Source of the DNA: an uncultured Draconibacterium sp.
GTDB taxonomy: Bacteria > Bacteroidota > Bacteroidia > Bacteroidales > Prolixibacteraceae
Assembly: GCA_947492175.1 (NCBI GenBank)
Contig: CANLMQ010000050.1
Coordinates: forward strand, 1 to 28,254
Direction: 5' to 3'
DNA: 28,254 nt
Shown: positions 24,148 through 28,254 of the stretch, piece after piece
How the letters are laid out: each line of letters opens with the position of its first letter
How positions within the stretch are numbered: the first letter of the stretch is position 1
The notes under the pieces: generated by a model
The model's database searches: none
What the model saw: the letters and a program-made list of their open reading frames with translations, nothing else
What the model was told of the DNA's origin: nothing
Made by a program: the position numbers and the translations under genes

Positions 24148-24458
24148 TGTTCAAACTTTCCAAGGTGAATTTTAATCAGCTTAATTACTTCTTCCAGTTC
24201 CCGAAGAATGGTTTCATTCTTATTAAAATGTTTGCTTCTTACCAGGTTCCCGATGGCCGTAAAGTTGCGATGGTAGGTGTGCAGGTTATTGTACACCTCT
24301 AATTCTTCGGGCGAAAACCGTAAGGTTACTTTCATGTTTAGTGATGCCCGTCGGGCAAATTCACTGGTACCTAACCCACATTCCTGGGCAGCCATTGTGA
24401 TGGCTCTTTTTTCGATATTGCTTACTCTAAACGAGATATATTTGGTGCGAACTCTCAT
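24144..24458 (-). CDS. mobC: MobC-like ribbon-helix-helix relaxosome protein
   Basis: A 104-residue DNA-binding accessory protein. The N-terminus is a ribbon-helix-helix: a basic strand (YISFRVSNIEK) and two helices (RAITMAAQECGLGTSEFARR). The second half (YNNLHTYHRNFTAIGNLVRS) resembles the conserved MobC tail that contains N-L-x-Q/R-type residues. It would bind oriT and help the relaxase melt and nick it. It is the first gene of the mobilization operon, reads into the relaxase gene with a 4-bp overlap, and lies right beside the GC-rich inverted repeats at 24498-24562. The symbol is by family resemblance. Confidence 0.85.
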   Translation of the reverse strand: MRVRTKYISFRVSNIEKRAITMAAQECGLGTSEFARRASLNMKVTLRFSPEELEVYNNLHTYHRNFTAIGNLVRSKHFNKNETILRELEEVIKLIKIHLGKFEQ

Positions 24459-24484
24459 ATTCTTTAACCTTTAAATTAATATTT

Positions 24485-24590
24485 AGAACCTGCGCTGTGC
24501 GCCCCTTTGCGAGCCTGGGAGCAAAGCGAGAGATGCCCATGGTGCAACCTGGGCACCTCTCGACATGGCTTACCACGGAGACCTCCGCAG
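24485..24590. other. Candidate origin of transfer (oriT)
   Basis: A GC-rich patch in AT-rich DNA between primase and mobC holds nested inverted repeats: CTTTGC/GCAAAG (24505-24510 / 24521-24526, 10-nt loop), and CGAGAGATGCCCA/TGGGCACCTCTCG (24527-24539 / 24550-24562, 10-nt loop, one mismatch). A smaller CGGAGACCTCCG palindrome is at about 24575-24586. Position directly upstream of mobC-relaxase and the hairpin pattern suit oriT. The nick site cannot be placed. Confidence 0.55.
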
Positions 24591-25460
24591 ACGTTGGTTT
24601 CGGGTCACCAACAGCTGATTCAGATCTTTTGTGTTTTTATAGATGGCCGACATATCGACACTGTTCGTTAGATTGGCCATTAACTGTTTGGTCGCTTTAT
24701 TACCTGCTGAATCATTATCGAGATAGAGACCAGCTTTGGGGTAAGTTTGGGCAATATTATGGATGCGGTTGATAAACGAAACAGAATTCAATACTAAAAA
24801 ATCTGATTGGTGTGGTAAGCCAGGATAAAGCATTAGCAAACTAAAAAAATCAAACATGCCTTCAGTAACACTCAATAATTGTTTACCTGTTGTGAAATAG
24901 GAAAAGTCTTTTGGTGCTGCAGCATTTTTATAATACGGATTTCGAAGTTCCCAGCCTCCCGAAACATTTTCCAAACCTAAAGCGAAGTATCGTTTTTGAT
25001 TAATCGAATAATGAACCTGACTGGCAAAACGGCTTGCAGTTTTTGCATCTATTTTTCTTTGCAATAAATATTTGATCAAAGCCGGATGCCGGATGGGGAG
25101 GATTTTATCAATCTGGATTTCCGGTTCAGGCGATAATGCAACCAAATTATTCTGCTGTTGAAAAGAGAAAGATGGAATGTTTTTAGTCAAAATCGACAAC
25201 GCTTCACTAACGCTGCAGCTGTTCTTCATTTCAATTACCAGGTCGATAATATTTCCTCCCTTGCCAATTCCATGGTCGTACCAGCGGTTAAGAACTTTGG
25301 AAACCTTAAATGAGGCTTCATTTTCCTTTCGGATTGGACTAAGGTACCAGGCTGAATGTTGGTTTTCTTTTACCGGTGAGTAGCCAGATCTTTTCAGATA
25401 TTCTGTTATCGGAATTTCACGGGCTGTATCACATTGTAGTTTTTCTTTTTTCATCAGCAA
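24570..25460 (-). CDS. Toprim-domain DNA primase (element replication)
   Basis: A 296-residue primase-like protein. The N-terminal part resembles the CHC2 zinc-finger fold of phage/plasmid primases (YLSPIRKENEASFKVSKVLN, then WYDHGIGKGGNIIDLV), but the metal-binding cysteines are not visible, as is usual in Bacteroidota mobile-element primases. The Toprim domain has the metal-binding Glu in LSVTEGMFDFFS and the DxD in GLYLDNDSAGNKAT. It would lay primers on the transferred or replicating strand. The iteron-like region and the VapE-type helicase gene lie just upstream on the same strand. The last 12 residues are basic (NQRLRRSPW). The ATG at 25460 is followed two codons later by another ATG, and either could serve. 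Confidence 0.88.
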   Translation of the reverse strand: MLMKKEKLQCDTAREIPITEYLKRSGYSPVKENQHSAWYLSPIRKENEASFKVSKVLNRWYDHGIGKGGNIIDLVIEMKNSCSVSEALSILTKNIPSFSFQQQNNLVALSPEPEIQIDKILPIRHPALIKYLLQRKIDAKTASRFASQVHYSINQKRYFALGLENVSGGWELRNPYYKNAAAPKDFSYFTTGKQLLSVTEGMFDFFSLLMLYPGLPHQSDFLVLNSVSFINRIHNIAQTYPKAGLYLDNDSAGNKATKQLMANLTNSVDMSAIYKNTKDLNQLLVTRNQRLRRSPW

Positions 25461-25486
25461 AATTTTTAAAAAAGTTGATTTTCGCT

Positions 25487-25666
25487 TACCTACTTACCTA
25501 TGGTCAGATTATCAATCTCTTAGTATATAGGTAGGTTGATTTTTCATCCTACCTATCTTACCTGATAGGTAACTTAGGTAAGTTCTAGGTAACTTAAATA
25601 TTGTTCATCTTACCTAAGCAAAGCTCAGTGTTTATAGTACTTTTCATTCTTTTAGGTAAGTAGGTA
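25487..25666. repeat. Iteron-like cluster (candidate replication origin)
   Basis: Ten exact copies of TAGGTA or its complement TACCTA occur in 180 bp, starting at 25487, 25495, 25528, 25550, 25566, 25575, 25586, 25611, 25653 and 25661. A near copy TACCTG is at 25559. Many extend to TTAGGTAAG or TAGGTAACTT. Chance would give far fewer than one. The cluster is AT-rich and lies between the helicase and primase genes, the expected place for an iteron-type origin of replication or a regulator-binding array. Confidence 0.7.
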
Positions 25667-25670
25667 ACTT

Positions 25671-25694
25671 GTTTTCTGCTTTTTTACAGAAAAC
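25671..25694 (-). terminator. Hairpin after the VapE-type gene
   Basis: GTTTTCTG and CAGAAAAC form a perfect 8-bp stem around an 8-nt loop, beginning 7 bp past the minus-strand stop at 25701. It probably ends the helicase transcript before the iteron-like region. Confidence 0.5.
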
Positions 25695-25700
25695 TTCTGT

Positions 25701-26870
25701 TTAGCCTGAGTTAATATTTGATCGGGCCAGGTAACCCCAGACCTGTCTTTTGGGGTGTTTTACCCGCTGAAAATTAAATCCCGACAAAGCTTTGCCAATA
25801 TTGATGTGGTTCAATCTCAGGTTTAGAAAGTTCAAAGCAATTTCAACATCCGAAGCAGTTACAAAATCTTCCATATCCTGGGACTTTTCGTAATACTTTG
25901 CAATTAGTTCCTGCTCGGTTGAAAGACGGGTGTATTTCTTATTTCGTTCCTCGTTTTCAGTCACATCATTTAACGAAAGTTCTGCGTCAAATTCTTCCAG
26001 CTGCATGGCATAATGAAAAGCCTGGCTCCAAACCTTATTAATATCCACTTCTTTTGAATAGGCAAAGTCAATTTTGTCACGAAGTTCAAAACACAACCAG
26101 CGAACAGAACCGGTTTCATCACTAAGAAAGGATGCCATATTTGTAGATCCCACGAAAGAACAGATCCGTGGTAGGGTAGTGTTCTTTTTATCGTAGGGTA
26201 ATCTTTCATTGATAAAAGTTTTCGAAAAGAAGGCTTTTAGTGCATTTACATCTTTTCTGGAAAGTACGGCCAGTTCGTCGAGGTTAAGCAGAAAATTTCG
26301 GCAAAGCTGAATGCGTGCATCCTTATCGTTGCTGATATCTTCAGCCATATATTCCGAAAGTAGTGGAGGACAAAGAAACCTGCACCAGGTAGATTTTCCT
26401 GAGCTTTGCCCTTTGTGGCTAAGGATAAAAGCTTGCTTGTTAAAATAGTCAGGTTCCAGAGCACACCTGACTGCTCGCACCAACCATTTTCGGAAGTGAT
26501 AAAGAAAGGCTTCATCTTCATAGGTAGGAACATAAGAACACAGTTTCTGTATGTAATCGACGCCATCCCATTTGGGTAACGATTCAAAATAATTCAGAAT
26601 CGGATTATGTTTTGCAATGAGTTCTGATTTGATAAAGATTTCCAGTTTGCCGGGCGAAATTTCAATCCCTGCTTTTGTGAGTTCAATAATCAGTGAATTG
26701 ATATTAAGATAGTGCCACTGGTTTTCTCCAATTAATGAAATCTGGTAGTCATGAGATATTTCATTATACCTGATGTCGTATTTTTCAAAAAGATAATCAG
26801 CTGTGTAATCAAAAACTGTTTTCTTTTTTGGATTATTGGCAATGTATAAACCGGATTCTTTTTCTTCCAT
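25701..26870 (-). CDS. VapE-family primase-helicase-type P-loop ATPase
   Basis: A 389-residue protein of the virulence-associated E family found in Bacteroidota mobile elements. The Walker A motif is KGQSSGKSTWCRF. The Walker B-like segment is NFLLNLDELAVLSRKD. The sensor-like stretch ICSFVGSTNMASFLSDETGS is followed by RWLCFEL, which is diagnostic for this family. The N-terminal 100 residues (DYTADYLFEKYDIRYNEISH) form the usual preceding domain. It likely unwinds DNA at the origin with the Toprim primase downstream. I chose the ATG at 26870, since AGAGAA precedes it; in-frame ATGs at 26882 and 26978 are alternatives, and the latter would overlap the HTH gene by 38 bp. Confidence 0.9.
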   Translation of the reverse strand: MEEKESGLYIANNPKKKTVFDYTADYLFEKYDIRYNEISHDYQISLIGENQWHYLNINSLIIELTKAGIEISPGKLEIFIKSELIAKHNPILNYFESLPKWDGVDYIQKLCSYVPTYEDEAFLYHFRKWLVRAVRCALEPDYFNKQAFILSHKGQSSGKSTWCRFLCPPLLSEYMAEDISNDKDARIQLCRNFLLNLDELAVLSRKDVNALKAFFSKTFINERLPYDKKNTTLPRICSFVGSTNMASFLSDETGSVRWLCFELRDKIDFAYSKEVDINKVWSQAFHYAMQLEEFDAELSLNDVTENEERNKKYTRLSTEQELIAKYYEKSQDMEDFVTASDVEIALNFLNLRLNHINIGKALSGFNFQRVKHPKRQVWGYLARSNINSG

Positions 26871-26940
26871 TTCTCTAAACATTAAAAGATTGTACCTGCA
26901 GGACACAGGTTTCAGGTTAATTAAGATTGGGAAAATTTTC

Positions 26941-27228
26941 TTAGGTGTTTTTATTCTCAATGACGAAATTGAGGGCATCTTCCTTTATTTCATCTGCCGA
27001 TTTTCGTGCATTTTTGAGTAACCAGTTATTTAACTTCTCCTTATCAAAAAATATAACCTTGCCATTGGGTTTAGAATGTGGAATTACCCCGGAGGAAGTA
27101 AGTTTGTACAGGTAGCTACGTGATAAGCCGGTATAATCACAAACTTCGTCAAACGTTAATACTTTTTTATTCGAAATTAAAAGCCGCTCGATGCGGTCGA
27201 GCCGTTCTTCAATTTTAATATTGTCCAT
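26941..27228 (-). CDS. Excisionase-like helix-turn-helix protein
   Basis: A 95-residue protein with a winged MerR/excisionase-type HTH at about 22-70: LTFDEVCDYTGLSRSYLYKL, then GVIPHSKPNGKVIFFDKEKL and NNWLLKN. This is the usual small DNA-binding protein of Bacteroidota integrative elements, where it acts as recombination directionality factor or regulator. A coiled-coil-like N-terminus precedes it (IEERLDRIERLL). It is served by a near-perfect Bacteroidota promoter (27295-27325) with an 18-bp palindrome in its leader. It is followed by the VapE-type gene, so it may also control replication genes. Confidence 0.88.
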   Translation of the reverse strand: MDNIKIEERLDRIERLLISNKKVLTFDEVCDYTGLSRSYLYKLTSSGVIPHSKPNGKVIFFDKEKLNNWLLKNARKSADEIKEDALNFVIENKNT

Positions 27229-27253
27229 TGTTTTATATTTAAATTAAACACTG

Positions 27254-27271
27254 AACAAAAGCGCTTTTGTT
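27254..27271. promoter_or_regulatory. 18-bp perfect palindrome in the leader of the HTH gene
   Basis: AACAAAAGCGCTTTTGTT is a perfect palindrome lying between the predicted promoter and the start codon at 27228. It is a good candidate operator for autoregulation by the HTH protein or for another element regulator. Confidence 0.55.
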
Positions 27272-27294
27272 TTCTAATTTTCGATATCTGAAAG

Positions 27295-27325
27295 CAAACG
27301 TATAGGATTAGAAAATAACCTCAAA
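27295..27325 (-). promoter_or_regulatory. Bacteroidota-type promoter of the HTH/excisionase gene
   Basis: On the minus strand TTTG (27325-27322), 19 nt, then TACGTTTG (27302-27295) match the Bacteroidota consensus TTTG-N19-21-TAnnTTTG exactly in boxes and spacing. Transcription would start near 27288 and give a leader of about 60 nt. Confidence 0.75.
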
Positions 27326-27362
27326 TATGTATGGTGGGGTATGCTTATGTATGCCATACATA
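27326..27362. promoter_or_regulatory. Three TATGTATG half-sites upstream of the HTH promoter
   Basis: TATGTATGG (27326-27334), TATGTATG (27346-27353) and CATACATA (27355-27362). The last two form a palindrome with a single central base, and the first pairs with 27354-27362 over 9 bp. They abut the -33 box. The core resembles the GTATGTATC sites near the integrase. Confidence 0.55.
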
Positions 27363-27407
27363 AGGAAGAATTGTGAACAACTTAATTTTTGTGGAAAATA
27401 TTTTGTA

Positions 27408-28178
27408 CTATCCGTTTTTGTGCTGATTGATTAACTCTCTGATTTCCAGTTTAGGTTGATTGTTTTCCGTTCTCCTGTATAAATCAAATGTGGTGGGATT
27501 AATCGTAATTGGTTTGCCGGTATTATCGCAAAAATATTTTTCTGCGATTTCCTTTACTTTTTTTCGCTGAACTTTGTTCTTCCTCTTTAGCCCAGGGAAA
27601 ATTGCGATTATGAACGCAAGTAGTGATTGTTGATTTGAGTCCGTGTTGTTGTTCCCTCCAGTGTCGATCCATCTAATTTTTTTTGTTTTTCCGAGTGGCG
27701 TTAAGTGGATAAAATGAGTTAATGCATCAATTTCACAGCCTAGATAGTTTTTTAACGAGTAATGCATTTCGCTGATAGATTTATCGTCCTTAATTATCGA
27801 TTCTAATTGTACCCGGTTAATCTTCATGGATAGATCTTTTGCGATAGGGATCAATTTGGAGGAAAACTTTCTTGTCCATGTAAAATGTAACAGTAGTGAG
27901 CTGAGTGTCAGGTTCGATAATAAAAGTATTTGAATGAATAAATCCAAATAATACCTGCCGAAATATGGATAATTTTGCAGTGCTAGCAAGCAGCCATAAG
28001 CTATTCCGCCGAAAACAAGGTAGAACAGCAGTCTGGGTTTTTCTACGTGTCTATTCCAGCTGAATTTCTGATTCAGCATATAGGGTACAAAAACATGAAA
28101 AATATATTTGTACAGTAGTCGGGAAACCGGATACAATAGTATGAGAAAAAAGATTAGTTTGATGGTTGCTTGATTCAT
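27408..28178 (-). CDS. Membrane protein of the element, function unknown
   Basis: A 256-residue protein with three or four membrane segments in the first 105 residues (TIKLIFFLILLYPVSRLLY, LLFYLVFGGIAYGCLLAL and FIQILLLSNLTLSSLLLHF). A soluble cytoplasmic part of about 150 residues follows, containing a basic stretch (GLKRKNKVQRKKVKEIAEKY). The ATG lies 2 bp after the stop of the upstream gene, so the two are co-transcribed. I know no family for it. By position it is a backbone gene of the mobile element, possibly linked to transfer or to regulation. Confidence 0.75.
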   Translation of the reverse strand: MNQATIKLIFFLILLYPVSRLLYKYIFHVFVPYMLNQKFSWNRHVEKPRLLFYLVFGGIAYGCLLALQNYPYFGRYYLDLFIQILLLSNLTLSSLLLHFTWTRKFSSKLIPIAKDLSMKINRVQLESIIKDDKSISEMHYSLKNYLGCEIDALTHFIHLTPLGKTKKIRWIDTGGNNNTDSNQQSLLAFIIAIFPGLKRKNKVQRKKVKEIAEKYFCDNTGKPITINPTTFDLYRRTENNQPKLEIRELINQHKNG

Positions 28179-28180
28179 GG

Positions 28181-28254
28181 CTATTCTTGTTCGTTTTGTG
28201 CCACCGATTTAGGAGTGGTTTGTGCCACTGATTTCGGTTCAAACTGTGCCACGG
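28181..28254 (-). CDS. Partial gene (C-terminal end) with VAQ-x-x-P-K-S repeats
   Basis: The last 23 codons of a minus-strand gene that runs off the window: VAQFEPKSVAQTTPKSVAQN then EQE and stop (TAG at 28183-28181). The tail consists of 8-residue repeats (VAQ..PKS), encoded by 24-bp units that begin GTGGCACA. It ends 2 bp before the ATG of the membrane-protein gene. The body of the protein is not in the window. Confidence 0.65.
   Translation of the reverse strand, partial: VAQFEPKSVAQTTPKSVAQNEQE
28197..28252 (-). repeat. 24-bp period repeat with GTGGCACA core
   Basis: Plus-strand TGTGCCAC occurs at 28197, 28221 and 28245, exactly 24 bp apart. The first two copies are followed by YGATTT. 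The array lies in the 3' end of a coding frame and probably continues right of the window. Confidence 0.75.

Larger units (their letters stand above)
13128..28254. mobile_element. Integrative and mobilizable element, left part (continues past the window)
   Basis: The left end is defined by the tRNA-Ala fragment. Inside follow a tyrosine integrase, about 8 kb of unrelated cargo genes, and a minus-strand backbone of relaxase, MobC-like protein, primase, VapE-type helicase and excisionase-like HTH protein. No coupling protein or type IV secretion gene is seen, so it looks mobilizable and not self-conjugative, unless such genes lie further right. Confidence 0.85.

Noticed and set aside
24497..24772. 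91-codon plus-strand frame over the oriT candidate
   Set aside because: It overlaps the inverted repeats and the Toprim gene antisense, and shows no protein-like pattern.
28051..28242. 63-codon minus-strand frame at the right edge
   Set aside because: It overlaps both the membrane-protein gene and the repeat-encoding end of the partial gene in another frame.

Overview
The window reads as chromosomal DNA of a Bacteroidota bacterium, probably an anaerobic or marine member of the Bacteroidales/Marinilabiliales (the order is inferred). The grounds are AT-rich DNA, SusC/SusD outer-membrane proteins, an ECF sigma/FecR pair, lipoprotein signals followed by acidic residues, a TTTG-N19-TAnnTTTG promoter, and integrase, relaxase and VapE-type proteins of Bacteroidota mobile-element style.

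Region 1 (1-12974) is a glycan-uptake locus. An ECF sigma factor and a FecR-type anti-sigma factor precede a SusC-type TonB-dependent transporter that carries an N-terminal STN signalling domain. Next come SusD, a small lipocalin-like lipoprotein, an unnamed exported protein and a SusE/F-like glycan-binding lipoprotein. After a strong hairpin follow an exported DUF1080 protein (3-keto-glycoside hydrolase family) and a twin-arginine Gfo/Idh/MocA oxidoreductase. The likely logic is surface sensing and import of a glycoside, followed by oxidation at C3 and cleavage of the 3-keto product in the periplasm.

Region 2 (13128 to beyond 28254) is an integrative and mobilizable element. Its left boundary is a 47-bp minus-strand copy of the 3' part of a tRNA-Ala(GGC) gene with its terminator. 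The intact tRNA should lie past the right edge. Next to the boundary is a tyrosine integrase. The element backbone at the right, all on the minus strand, is: partial gene, membrane protein, excisionase-like HTH protein, VapE-type helicase, Toprim primase, ribbon-helix-helix MobC-like protein, relaxase and a small membrane-anchored coiled-coil protein. I see two candidate origins: an iteron-like cluster of ten TAGGTA/TACCTA motifs between primase and helicase (replication), and a GC-rich nest of inverted repeats next to mobC (oriT). No type IV secretion genes are visible, so transfer would need a helper.

Region 3 (14686-23048) is cargo between the integrase and the mobilization module. It holds a small orphan ORF and its degraded partial copy on either side of an AlbA_2/HATPase regulator with an eight-copy QQEL repeat; a 403-residue unknown protein; a small envelope protein behind a pseudoknot-like leader; a very AT-rich cluster of a proteasome-like Ntn-hydrolase (Thr1/Asp17/Lys33 spacing), a 56-residue ORF, a HEPN-like protein and an unknown protein; and a Trp-rich repeat protein. 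The Ntn-hydrolase/HEPN cluster is the best candidate for an undescribed system, but a defence role is only inference from its position and domain types.
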